Assembly: GCA_020638875.1 (NCBI GenBank)
Contig: JACKHS010000001.1
Location: 186,001 to 250,000 of the forward strand
Direction of reading: 5' to 3'
DNA from: Planctomycetota bacterium
GTDB taxonomy: Bacteria > Planctomycetota > UBA1135 > GCA-002686595
DNA: 64,000 nt
Shown here: piece by piece, positions 53,194 to 63,000 of the stretch
How the letters are laid out: every line of letters begins with the position of its first letter
Position numbering within the stretch: the first letter of the stretch is position 1
Made by a program: the position numbers and the translations under genes
Notes under the pieces: model-generated
Told to the model about the DNA's origin: nothing
The model's database searches: none
The model's input: only the letters and a program-made list of their open reading frames with translations

Positions 53194-54438
53194 ATGCGCC
53201 CGCGCCCCACGCTCCTCGCCCTGCTCCCCGCCCTCGCGCTCGCTGCCTGCCAGGCGCCCGCGCCCGGAGACGCCGCGCCGCGCGCGCAGGCCGACCCGCT
53301 CGACGCGGCCCGCCCGCCCGCGCCGGCCCAGGTGTCGCCGGCGGAAGGCGAGTCGCCGCTTCCGACGCTCGTCGACGACTGGGACGCGGCGCTCGTCTTC
53401 GACGACCGCGGCACGGGCGTGTGGTGCGTGAAGAGCGCGCAGGTCTTCCCGCAGTACGGCGTGCCCGAGCTCGTCGCGCTGGACGACTGGGGCGTCTGCC
53501 ACGTGCTCGTCTCGTACAGCGGCAAGTGGACGCCGCTCTCGCGCGTGCACGACGGGCGCTGGCTGGGCACGCTCGCCGCGGGCGACGTCGACCCGCTCGT
53601 GCCGGGCGCCGAGCTGTACGTCGGCGGCGCGGGCGGCAACCTCTACCAGCTGCGCGGCTACGCGAGCGGCGCGCTCGACGCGCGCCTCATCGCGCAGTAC
53701 CCGGGGCTCGAGCTGCACACGCTCGTCGGCGGCGACCTCGATCCGCGCAGTCCGGGCGCGGAGCTCCTGCTCTTCACGCGGCCCGGCGCGCTCTACCGCG
53801 TGTCCCCCACCGGGCCCGACGGCGCGTTCGAGAGCGTCCTGCTCGAGGAGCTGGGCGGCCGCGTGCGCGACGCGGTCGTGCTGCCGGCGCGCCCCGGCCG
53901 CGCGCGCGAGGTCGCGGTCGTCAGCCGCGCCGGCTGGTTGCGGCTGCTCTCGATCGACGCCGACGGCGCGCACTGGGAGTCCGTGCACGAGGAGCCGATG
54001 GGCATGGGCCGGCTCGCGCTCGCGCAGAGCTCGAGCGCCGAGCGCGTGGTGCTCTACGCGGGCACCGACGACGGCCGCGTGTGGCGCCACGAGCGCGCGA
54101 ACGACGCGTGGACGAGCGCGCTCGTCTACGCCGGCCCGCAGGGCGTGCGCGGCCTCGCCGCCGGGCGCTTCGACCCCGACCCGCACGCGGAGACCGTGGC
54201 GGTCTTCGGCTACAGCGGCCTGGTGCAACTGCTGCGCCGCACGCCGCAGGGCTGGACGGTCGAGTCGATCTTCGACTACGGCGACAAGGGCCACTGGCTC
54301 GGCGTCGCCGAGGCGGACGGCCGCAACGCGACCGACGAGTTGGTCGGCACGGGCTACGGCGGACGCGTCTTCCTGCTGAGCCGGCCGCCGGGCACCGGCC
54401 TCGGCGCGGTGGCGCTCCAGCCCGCGGCGGACGAGTAG
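53194..54438 (+). CDS. FG-GAP/VCBS-like beta-propeller lipoprotein
   Basis: A 414-residue lipoprotein: signal peptide with lipobox LAAC (ALAACQ), a Pro/Ala linker, then repeats of the type LAAGDVDPLVPGAELYVG, VGGDLDPRSPGAELLLF, and LAAGRFDPDPHAETVAVFG. Each has a G-D/F-x-D-x-D-P pattern and a short beta hairpin, consistent with an integrin-like or VCBS-type seven-bladed propeller that binds calcium. It is expected on the outer-membrane surface or in the periplasm. It lies 86 bases upstream of the first giant beta-sandwich protein. Confidence 0.78.
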   Translation: MRPRPTLLALLPALALAACQAPAPGDAAPRAQADPLDAARPPAPAQVSPAEGESPLPTLVDDWDAALVFDDRGTGVWCVKSAQVFPQYGVPELVALDDWGVCHVLVSYSGKWTPLSRVHDGRWLGTLAAGDVDPLVPGAELYVGGAGGNLYQLRGYASGALDARLIAQYPGLELHTLVGGDLDPRSPGAELLLFTRPGALYRVSPTGPDGAFESVLLEELGGRVRDAVVLPARPGRAREVAVVSRAGWLRLLSIDADGAHWESVHEEPMGMGRLALAQSSSAERVVLYAGTDDGRVWRHERANDAWTSALVYAGPQGVRGLAAGRFDPDPHAETVAVFGYSGLVQLLRRTPQGWTVESIFDYGDKGHWLGVAEADGRNATDELVGTGYGGRVFLLSRPPGTGLGAVALQPAADE

Positions 54439-54515
54439 CGCGGCCCGCGGGAGCGCGCGGCGCGGCGGGCCGACGCGGGCTCCAGCCAAGTGGTACGCTC
54501 GCCCGGCTCGCACCC

Positions 54516-54520
54516 GGAGG
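54516..54520 (+). promoter_or_regulatory. Ribosome binding site of the giant beta-sandwich gene
   Basis: GGAGG four bases upstream of the ATG at 54525; it decides this start among alternatives. Confidence 0.65.
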
Positions 54521-54524
54521 TTCC

Positions 54525-57500
54525 ATGAGTCGTCGCTCGCTGCTCGCCCTGCTCGGCCTGGCGCTCGTCGCCGCGCTGGTGCTGATCTCACGTTCGCTGG
54601 ACGACGACGCGGCGGCGCGCGCCGGGCGCGCCCTGGCCGGACCGGCGGAGGTCGCGCCGCACGACGCGGCGAGCGCGCGCGAGCTCGCGCAGGCACCGAC
54701 CGAGGACGCGGCACCCGCGCGCAACGAGGTCGCCACCGCGCCGGCACCGACGCGCGCGCCGGCCGCGGCCTTCGCGCCGTCCGACGACGCGCTGTGGGTC
54801 GCGGGGCGCGTCGTGTTCCCCGACCGCACGCCGTCCGACGAGCGGCTGGTGCTCGAGGCGCGCGGCCGGCGCTTCGGCGACGCGGACGGCCCGCGCGAAC
54901 ACCGCGTCGAGGTCGCGCACGACGGCCGCTTCCGCGTCGCGTTCGCGCCCAAGACGACCAAGGGTTGGCTGCGCCTCGAAGGGCGCTGGCTCTACCTCGA
55001 CGAGCCGCTGCGCCTCGTGCCCGAGGACGCCGGCGAGGTCGTGCTCGAGCCGCATCTCGGCGGCGTGGTGCGCGGCACCTGCGCGCCGCCGCCGGGGTAC
55101 GCGGCCGAGGCGCAGACCTTCGCGGACGCGGTCGTCGAGATCTCGCGCTGGGAGGGCAATCGCAACGTGCACCTCAGCGCTGCGCTGGCCGAGGACGGCT
55201 CGTTCGAGCTGAGCGCGCTGCCGCCGGGCGGCGGCTACGACCTGCAAGTGCGCGCGCCCGCCTTCCAGGACGCGTGGGAGCACGACGTGGTGGTGACCCC
55301 GGGCCGCGCGACCGAGTTCCAGCTCGCCCTCGCGCTCGGCGCGCACGTCGCCGGCCGCGTGGTGGACCCGAGCGGCGCGCCGCTCGAGGGCGCCGCCGTG
55401 CACCTGATCCAGGAGGGCGGGGCCGGCGGCTTCTACAACTCGAGCATGACGACCACGGGCGCGGACGGCGCCTTCGAGTTCCGCGGCACCGCGGCCGGAG
55501 CCTCGAGCCTGCGCGTCCTCGCCGACGGCCTGGCGGTGCAGTCGCTGTCGCTGGGCGAGCTCCGCGAAGGCGAGCGACGCGACGACCTCACGGTTACGCT
55601 GCGCGCAGGGCTCGAGCTGCGCGGCAAGGTCACGTGGCCCGACGGCACGCCGGCCGGCGACGTGAGCGTGACCGCCAAGGCGCGGCAGGACCAGGCCCGG
55701 CTCGACGCGGCGGACAACGACCCCGAGCTGAGCGTGCTCGGGTACTACGACGATCGCGAGGTCAGCGCGCAGACCGACGCGGAGGGCGCGTTCGTGCTGC
55801 GCGGGCTCGGCGCGCGCCGCGTGGACGTCGAGGCCTCGGGCCGGCAACCGCTCGCCGACGCGCCCGAGGAGGGCGCGCGACGTCGGCCGAAGCGCGGGCC
55901 GCTGCTCACCGCGCTGCTCGAGGACGTCGCGCCCGGCGCCGGCGGCCTGCACCTCGTGCTCGGCGAGGGCGAGGCGCTCGTCGGGTCGGTGCGCTTCGAG
56001 GACGGCGCGCCGGCCACGCGCTACTCGCTCGAGGTGCGCCCCGACTGGAACGTGCAGGACGGGCTCGAGTGGAGCGACGGCAAGACCGTCGGCGTGCGCG
56101 ACGACGAGGGGCGCTTCGAGGTGCGCGGCCTGCGGAGCGGCGCGTGGTCCGTGAGCGTGCGCGGCAAGGACTTCGTGGCCGAGGACGTGGCGCGCTTCAA
56201 GATCCCCCACGCGGGGCCGCTCGACCTCGTGGTGCGGCGCGCGGCCGCGCTGAGCGGCGTCGTGGTGACGCCCGGCGGCGAGCCGGTCGCGGGCGCCACG
56301 CTCACCGTGATCCGCAACGTCGGCAACGCCAGCCACTGGGACGAGAGCGGCGAGCGCACGGACGCGGAGGGCGCGTTCGAGCTGCGACGCCTCGAACCCG
56401 CCGACTACGAGCTGTTCGCGCGCGCCGCGGGCTGGGCGCAGAGCGCGCGCGCCTCGGTGCAGCTCGCGCCGGGCGAGACGCGCACGGACCTGCGCCTCGT
56501 GCTGCGCGCCGGCGGCCGACTGACCGGCGTGGTGCTGCCCGCGGCCGGGCGCGTCGACGGGCGCCGCGTGACCGCCTGGGGCGGCGAGGCGCGCGTGCAC
56601 GAGAGCCGCGTCACCGACGACGCCGGCGCCTTCGAGTTCGACGGGCTCGCGGAGGGCCACTACGACGTGACGCTCGAGCCCGCGAGCGAGGACGGGGACG
56701 AGACCGACTGGCAGATCGCGCGCGCCAACCGCACCTCCGCCACGGCCGAGGTCGTCGCGGGCGGGACGACGCACGTCGAGCTCGGTGCGCCGCCGGCGCA
56801 GCCGATCCGGGTGTTCGGCGTCGTGCGCTCGGGCGGCGCGGGCGTCGCGGGCTACGTCGTGCACTTCGCCGGCGGCCTGCACCGCAGCGAGGCCGCCACG
56901 CGCACGGACGAGCAGGGCGGCTACGCGCTCGAGGTCGACGGCGCGGGCTCCTACGCGGTGACGCTGCGGCCGGGCGACTCGGCCTTCGGCGTGAACTACC
57001 AGGTGCGCCGCGTCGAGGTCGGCGGCGTGGCCGAGCAGCGCGAGGACTTCGAGCTGGCCACCGCCGCGCTGGACGTCGTCGTCACCGCGCGCGGCGCCGC
57101 CGCCCGCCAGGTGCCGCTGAGCCTCGAGGCGCTCGACGTCGAGGGCCTGGCGAACAACGTGGTCGCGGAGCAGCTCAGCGACGAGGCCGGGCGCTTCCGC
57201 TTCCGTCACCTCGAGCCCGGCACGTACCTGCTGCGCTGCGGCGGCGGGTTGCCCTGGCAGGAGGACCAGGAGGCGTGGGCGCTGCAGGTGAGCGAGGTGC
57301 GCGTGGCCGAGGGCGACGTGGCCGAGGTCGCGGTCGCGCTCGAGCCCGGCGCGTCGCTGAGCGGCACGGCGCGCTTCGCCGACGGCGGGCCGACGGGCGG
57401 CTACATGGTGGAGGTGCTCGACGCCGCGGGGCGGCGCGTGTCGACGTCCTGGAACCACACGACGCCCTCGGGTAGTTTCACGGTGTCGGGCCTGCCGAGC

Positions 57501-57605
57501 GGCAAGCTCACGGTGCAGGTGAAGGGCCCCGACGGCGCGGGCGAAGCGACCGTGCGGACCTCCGTCGGCGCCGAGGCGCAGGTCGACGTCACCGTCTCGC
57601 GCTGA
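54525..57605 (+). CDS. Giant carboxypeptidase-regulatory-like repeat protein, anchored
   Basis: A 1026-residue protein with one N-terminal TM segment (LLALLGLALVAALVLI), a disordered Ala-rich linker to about residue 85, then about ten carboxypeptidase-D-regulatory-like beta-sandwiches. Units show VxGRVVxPxGxPLEGAAV and TDAEGAFELRRL patterns (for example VAGRVVDPSGAPLEGAAVHL and TDAEGAFVLRGLGARRVDV). No catalytic domain is present. The start is supported by GGAGG at 54516-54520. The protein is a paralogue of the one at 60088-63570, with the same N-terminal plan. Probably an anchored adhesive or structural envelope protein. Confidence 0.82.
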   Translation: MSRRSLLALLGLALVAALVLISRSLDDDAAARAGRALAGPAEVAPHDAASARELAQAPTEDAAPARNEVATAPAPTRAPAAAFAPSDDALWVAGRVVFPDRTPSDERLVLEARGRRFGDADGPREHRVEVAHDGRFRVAFAPKTTKGWLRLEGRWLYLDEPLRLVPEDAGEVVLEPHLGGVVRGTCAPPPGYAAEAQTFADAVVEISRWEGNRNVHLSAALAEDGSFELSALPPGGGYDLQVRAPAFQDAWEHDVVVTPGRATEFQLALALGAHVAGRVVDPSGAPLEGAAVHLIQEGGAGGFYNSSMTTTGADGAFEFRGTAAGASSLRVLADGLAVQSLSLGELREGERRDDLTVTLRAGLELRGKVTWPDGTPAGDVSVTAKARQDQARLDAADNDPELSVLGYYDDREVSAQTDAEGAFVLRGLGARRVDVEASGRQPLADAPEEGARRRPKRGPLLTALLEDVAPGAGGLHLVLGEGEALVGSVRFEDGAPATRYSLEVRPDWNVQDGLEWSDGKTVGVRDDEGRFEVRGLRSGAWSVSVRGKDFVAEDVARFKIPHAGPLDLVVRRAAALSGVVVTPGGEPVAGATLTVIRNVGNASHWDESGERTDAEGAFELRRLEPADYELFARAAGWAQSARASVQLAPGETRTDLRLVLRAGGRLTGVVLPAAGRVDGRRVTAWGGEARVHESRVTDDAGAFEFDGLAEGHYDVTLEPASEDGDETDWQIARANRTSATAEVVAGGTTHVELGAPPAQPIRVFGVVRSGGAGVAGYVVHFAGGLHRSEAATRTDEQGGYALEVDGAGSYAVTLRPGDSAFGVNYQVRRVEVGGVAEQREDFELATAALDVVVTARGAAARQVPLSLEALDVEGLANNVVAEQLSDEAGRFRFRHLEPGTYLLRCGGGLPWQEDQEAWALQVSEVRVAEGDVAEVAVALEPGASLSGTARFADGGPTGGYMVEVLDAAGRRVSTSWNHTTPSGSFTVSGLPSGKLTVQVKGPDGAGEATVRTSVGAEAQVDVTVSR

Positions 57606-57698
57606 GCGCGGGACGCAGAGAACACCGTCTCGCGCTGAGCCGCGGGACGCCGCTGTCCCGGTGCGGCGCCGGCGCGCGTACCGCCCCTCCCCCCCGCT

Positions 57699-58577
57699 AT
57701 GTCCCTCGTCCTCCTCGCGCTGCTGTTCACGTGCCTGGCCCTCGCCTGGGGGCCGGGCCACCACCTCGAGTTCAGCGAGCGCGTGCACCGCCGGCGGCGC
57801 GAGCACCTGCCGCGCGACGTGGCGCAGCTCCTGGGCGAGGAGCGCGACGCCTACTTCTACGGCTCGATCGCGGCCGACATCATCAACTTCAAGGCCTACG
57901 GCGGCGACTACAACCACTGCCACCGCTGGAGCATCGTCGAGGCCATGCGCGCGCTGGCCGAGTCGCCGCGCGAGGAGGCCTTCATCCTCGGCTACCTCTC
58001 GCACCTCGCCGCCGACACGATCGCGCACAACCACTTCGTGCCCTACCACCTGTGCCGCTACGCGCGCACGAAGGGCCTGGGGCACCTCTACTGGGAGATG
58101 AACGCGGACCGCTTCGTGCCCGAGGCGCGCTGGAAGGTCATCAACCACCTGAAGTCGCTGCCGGAGCTGGGCGAGCTCGACGAGCTGGTGAACCGGACGG
58201 TGCCGAAGAAGGCGCTCTCGATGAGCACCAACAAGCTCATCTTCAACCACGTGCTGCTGGTCAGCGAGCGCGACGCGTGGCGGCGCGGCATGGAGCGCAT
58301 CCACCCCACGCAGCGCGTGCGCCTCGAGAAGGGCTTCCTGCAGGTGTTCCAGCGCGCGGCGGTCGAGCGCGTGCGCCTCGCGCTCAAGCCCCGCGGCTTC
58401 CGCGCGATCCAGTGCGTCGACCCCAACGGCAAGGTCGCGCAGAAGCAGGCCGTCTCGCTGCGCCGCCGCATCGTCAGCCGCTGGGCCGCCGGCGAGCGCC
58501 GCCAGGAGCAGGCCGTGAAGCTCGCCGCGCCCTTCCTCGAGGGCATGGAGTCGCCGCCGCCGGCCGAGCAGGGCTGA
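57699..58577 (+). CDS. Zinc-dependent phospholipase C-like protein
   Basis: A 292-residue, mostly helical protein with a short N-terminal hydrophobic stretch acting as signal or anchor. It has the Trp-Gly-x-x-His-His start of the family (WGPGHHLEF), AYFYGSIAADIINF, HCHRWSIVE, and the metal-binding helix LGYLSHLAADTIAHNHFVP. The set of His and Asp residues matches the S1-P1 / zinc PLC family fold. It may hydrolyse phospholipids or simply bind them; activity is inferred from the motifs. It lies between the two giant beta-sandwich genes. Confidence 0.8.
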   Translation: MSLVLLALLFTCLALAWGPGHHLEFSERVHRRRREHLPRDVAQLLGEERDAYFYGSIAADIINFKAYGGDYNHCHRWSIVEAMRALAESPREEAFILGYLSHLAADTIAHNHFVPYHLCRYARTKGLGHLYWEMNADRFVPEARWKVINHLKSLPELGELDELVNRTVPKKALSMSTNKLIFNHVLLVSERDAWRRGMERIHPTQRVRLEKGFLQVFQRAAVERVRLALKPRGFRAIQCVDPNGKVAQKQAVSLRRRIVSRWAAGERRQEQAVKLAAPFLEGMESPPPAEQG

Positions 58578-58609
58578 CGGCGGCGGCGTGGCGTGACGCG
58601 CCGCGCACC

Positions 58610-59932
58610 TCAGTCGTCGAAGCGGGTCGCCTCGGAGCGGCGGCCGTGGTCGATCAGGATGAAGCGCAGGGCGCGGCCGGCCTCGAGCTCGAAGGTCAGG
58701 GACACGTCGTGGTCGTCCGCGAGCACGAAGCGGTGCGCGCCCTGGAAGAGCAGCGCGTCGTCGCCCTCGTCGATGCGGTCGAGCACGAGGCGGCCCTCGC
58801 CGGGCTTGACGATCAGCGCGTTGCATCCGATGCGGTAGCTGCCGAGGTAGGGCTGCATCTCGCTGCGCGAGAGGTAGAGGTCGACGATCTCCCGCGGCGG
58901 CACCTCGACGACCTCGGCCGCGAGGCGCTGCGCAAGGCGGTCCATGCGCGCGTCGGCGCCGACGGCCAGCGCGGTGATCGTCAGGTCGTGCGCGGGCACG
59001 AACAGCACCGCGGCGTCACGGCCGCCCATCGCGAAGGCCGGCGCCTCACCGGCCTGCGTCAGGCGCAGCCCGAGCCCGAACTCGGCGTGCGTCCCGTCGG
59101 CGAGGCGCGCGGGCTCGCACATGGCCTCGAAGTCGTCGCTGTCGAGGATCACGCGGTCGACCAGCGCGCGCTGGAAGCGCAGCAGGTCGCGCGCGGTCGT
59201 GCGCAGCGCGGGCGGGTAGAGCGCCGGCGCGGCGTCCTCGTCCACCGGCGCGGACGCGTCGATCGGCTGCGCGCGCTCAGGTGCGTCGTAGCCGCTGTCC
59301 TCCATGTGCAGGCGCTCGAAGAGCCGCACCTGCAGGAGGTCGGCCGCGCTCGTGCCGCTCACGCGCTCGACCAGCGCCGCGAGCACCAGCGTGTCGGTCG
59401 GGTTGTCGGCCACGCACTCGCCCGGCTCGCTGACCGGCGGCTGCGAGCGCACGGGCAGCAGGAGCTCCGCGTACGTCGCGCCAACGCGCGCCTCGGGCGT
59501 GACGAAGTCGGTGTAGTCGGCCAGGCCCGACGTGTGCTGCAGCAAGTGCGCGACGTGCGCCTTGCAGCCCTCGCCGACCAGGTCGGGCAGGAGCGCCCCG
59601 AGCTCGCGGTCGAGCGCCAGCGCACCCTTCGCGCGCAGCTCGAGCACCAGCGTCGTCAGCCAGGCGTGGGCCAGCTCGCCGGCGGGCAGCGCCGTATCGG
59701 CGCTCACCTCGCCGCGGTAGCCGTCGAGCACGCCGAAGCCGTCCGCGAGCAGGCACTCGTCCCCGACCGCGACGGTCACGGACGCGGCGTCGAGCTCCAT
59801 CTCCGTGCAAGCTTCCATGAAGCGCGCCTCGAGGGACTCGGCCAACGTGGCCTCGTCCTCCTGCGGCGCGAGCGCCCACGCCAGCCCGGCGGCCAGGGTG
59901 AGGGACACGGTCGTCGTCGCGAGAGTCGACAT
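58610..59932 (-). CDS. Serine hydrolase (beta-lactamase class C-like) homologue lacking the catalytic residues
   Basis: A 440-residue secreted protein (signal peptide TLATTTVSLTLAAGLAWALA). The fold is that of class C beta-lactamase-like / D-alanyl-D-alanine peptidase proteins: LTTLVLELRAKGALALDREL, HVAHLLQHTSGLADY, TLVLAALVERVSGTSAADLL, FERLHMEDSGY, LRTTARDLLRFQRAL. The family's SxxK motif should stand where this protein has AGELAHAW; the YxN region reads VADNPT; and the HSG-like block is MGGRD. All three catalytic sites appear changed, so it is probably a pseudoenzyme. A C-terminal beta domain (about 350-440) resembles DUF3471. Confidence 0.75.
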   Translation of the reverse strand: MSTLATTTVSLTLAAGLAWALAPQEDEATLAESLEARFMEACTEMELDAASVTVAVGDECLLADGFGVLDGYRGEVSADTALPAGELAHAWLTTLVLELRAKGALALDRELGALLPDLVGEGCKAHVAHLLQHTSGLADYTDFVTPEARVGATYAELLLPVRSQPPVSEPGECVADNPTDTLVLAALVERVSGTSAADLLQVRLFERLHMEDSGYDAPERAQPIDASAPVDEDAAPALYPPALRTTARDLLRFQRALVDRVILDSDDFEAMCEPARLADGTHAEFGLGLRLTQAGEAPAFAMGGRDAAVLFVPAHDLTITALAVGADARMDRLAQRLAAEVVEVPPREIVDLYLSRSEMQPYLGSYRIGCNALIVKPGEGRLVLDRIDEGDDALLFQGAHRFVLADDHDVSLTFELEAGRALRFILIDHGRRSEATRFDD

Positions 59933-59938
59933 CGAACA

Positions 59939-59944
59939 CCTCCT
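59939..59944 (-). promoter_or_regulatory. Ribosome binding site of the degenerate serine-hydrolase gene
   Basis: AGGAGG on the minus strand, six bases before the ATG at 59932; canonical spacing, one of the strongest Shine-Dalgarno sites in the window, and it fixes the start. Confidence 0.8.
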
Positions 59945-60087
59945 CGTGTCTCGAGTGCTGCCGTACCCGAGCGCCGCGCAGGGCCCTCGGGCCTCCGGCT
60001 CCACCCTCGGACGCGGACGCGCCGCACGCCATACGGCGGGCGGCGTACGCCCCGCTCCGAGTGTGGGCACCTCCCGCGCGGGAGCGC

Positions 60088-63000
60088 TCAGCGCACGCGC
60101 AGCCGCACCTTGCGCTCGTCCTGCCCGCTGAGGTTGAGGATCTTGTACGTGTCGCGGCCGTCGTCGAGCGTCGCGGTGATGCGGTACTTGCCCGGCGGCA
60201 GCGGCCCGACGCGGTGCTCCTGGCCCGACGCGCCGCCGTTGAAGCGCTCCATGATCTCGGACAGCGAGTAGAGCCCGCTCATCTCGTGGCCCTCGTCGTC
60301 GGTCACGCTGATGCGCGCGTGCACCAGCTCGTCGCTGTCGTCCACGACCGACACGAGCAGCGTCGTGCCGGGCGCGAGGACGGCCTCGGCCTCGGCGCGT
60401 CCGCCCTCGGGCAACGTCACCGGCGCGGACGCGGAGCTGACCTCGCCGTCCTTCTTCGCGAAGAGGGTGTAGCGCCCGGGTCCGAGGCCGCGGTAGGTGA
60501 AGCTGCCGGCGGCGTCGCTGTTGACGAGCGCGAAGCGCTCGAGCACGCGGCCCTCCTCGTCACGCACCCACACCGAGGCGCCCTCGACGGGCTGCCCCGC
60601 GCCGTCGCGCACGTGGCCGACGAGCACGCCCGGCTTCGCGAGGCGGAAGTCCACGCGCGAGAGCCACTCGTCCTCGCCGACGTGCAGCCCGCTGCGCACG
60701 ACGCGGCCCGTGGCGGCCTCGTCCATGCCGAGCAGTCCGCCCATCAGCGCGCCGCCCGCGCTCAGCGAGTAGTCGCCGGGCCGCAGGTACGGGATGTCGT
60801 ACTCGCCCGCGTCGTCGGTGAGCAGCTCGGCGTAGTGCCCGCCCATCACCGAGCCGTAGGCCACGCCGCCCTCGACGTTGAGCGTCACGCGGCACCCCGC
60901 GGCCGGCCGCCCGTCGGGGCCTTCGACGCGGCCGCTGATGCGGCCGAGCGGCAACGCGAGGTCGAGCGTGTGCTGCTCGCCCTCGGCCGGCATGCGCTCG
61001 CGGTACTCGATGCTGTTCTGCCGACCGGTGGCGAGCGCGTTCTGCACGGTGACGAGCATCACGCCGCGCTTCTCGAGCTCGATCTGGTACGCGCCCTCCG
61101 CGTCGGTGACGGCCATCTTCAGGTCGCCCAGCCCCTCGACCTCCTCGGGGATGAAGCTCACCACGGCGCCCTTCACCGGCTCGCCGGCGTGGCGCACGTG
61201 GCCGCTGACGCGCAGCGGGTCCTCCGGCGGCTTGCCGAGCGTCACGAAGGTCTCCTCGCCGTCGGCGATCTGCGCGCTCTCCATCTCCATGCTGCCGAGC
61301 AGCTCGCCCATGTCGTCGCCGCCGCCCGCCTCGATCTCGCCGGTGAGCACGTTCGGCATCGCGATCACCTGCCAGGTGCCCGGCTCGAGGTGCTCGAAGA
61401 AGAAGCCGCCGTCGGCGTCCGACGTGCCGATGTGCTGGCGGTCGTAGGTCGGCGTGATCTGCACGATGATCGAGCGGCCCGCGGCGCCCTCGCCGTCGTC
61501 GCCGAGCACCTCGCCGCGCAGCGCGCCGCCGTGGCGCAGTTGCAGCACCACGTCCGCGACGGTCTCGCCGGGGACGAGCTCGACGGGCACGGGCGCGCTC
61601 GCGGCGTAGCCGCTCAGCGACGCGGTGAGCTGCGCCTCGCCGGCGTCGAGCCCCTCGAGCTCGAACGCGCCCGCGTGGTCGCTGATCGCCTCGACGCCGC
61701 CGCCGCGCCGCGCCGTCGCGATGCGCGCGCCGAGGTCGAGCACCGGCTGCACCGAGGCACCGGGCGCCGGACGGCCGAGCGGGTCGAGCACGGTGCCGCG
61801 CACGATGGACGCCGGCTGCAGCGCGACGACGAGCTCGGGCTCGGCCTGTTGCGGCACCTCGACCTCGAGCGACGGCGACGGCGTGAAGCCGGGCGCGAAC
61901 ACGCGCAGCTCCCAGGTGCCCGCGGCGAGCTCCTCGACCTCGAAGTCGCCGGCCGCGCGGTCCTCGAAGCCCTGCTGGCGCTGCTGCGCCCCCACACCGA
62001 ACATGCCGCCGCTGCCCTTCAGCTCGGCCGCGACGCGGAAGCGCTCCACCGCCGCGCCGGTCGCGTCGACGACGCGGCCGCGCACGCTGCTGACGCCCTC
62101 GAGCGAGAGCACGAGGCCCTGCGTCCCGCCGGCGACGTCCGCGCTGCGCGCGCGCCACGTGCCGAGGTGCTCGCCGTCCTCGTTCTTCTGCCGGGCGCTG
62201 ACCACGTACGGTCCGTCGCCGAGGCCGAGCACCTCGAAGGCTCCGTACGCGTCGGTCTCGGCGCTGCCGTCGCCGTCGAGGTTGCGCGGCATGCCCATGC
62301 CCATGCCCTGCCCGGCGATCTTCGCCAGGTCCACGCCGACGTAGACCTCGATGCCCGCGCCGGGCGCGCCGTCGGGGTACAGCACCGTGCCGGCGATGCG
62401 CTTGCCCTCGTCGACCTGGAGCAGGAGGCCCTCGCGCAGCTCGCCCTCGCGCACCTCGCCGGACAGCTTCTGCCTCACCTCGGGGCGGTTCGCGGGGCGG
62501 CAGCGCAGCTCGAGCTTGCCGGGCATCACGTCGTTCAGGCGGAACGCGCCCGCAACGTCGGTCGTCGCGGTGCTCAGCGCGCCCATGCCGTCGCCGATCG
62601 GCCCCGAGAGGCGCGCGCGCACCTCCGCGCCGGCGAACCCCGCGCCGCTCGCGTCGACCACGCGGCCGGCGAGCGTCGCGCCGTGGCGCAGCTCGAGGTC
62701 GACGCGCACGCGCTCCCCGGGCCCGGGCGCGAGCCCCGTGCGCAGTTGCGCCGCGTAGTCGTCGTGCCTCGCGAGCATGCCCCACACGACGTCCGGCGAG
62801 AGCGCGCGGAACTCGAAGGCGCCGACGCCGTCGCTCGACGTCTGCATCTGCGTCGCGCGGCTGCCGAGCTCGTAGGTGCTGAAGTTCGCCGTGACGTCCG
62901 GCCCGATGGCGAGCACGGCGTCCGCGAGCGCGCCGCCGCCCGCGACGCCGTGCACGGAGCCCTGGATCCAACCGCCGAGCGCGCCCGAGAGCACGGCGTC

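Noticed and set aside
54588..58826. Minus-strand open frame of 1412 residues opposite the giant beta-sandwich gene
   Set aside because: It has no recognisable domain and mirrors the plus-strand codon pattern of two well-supported genes.
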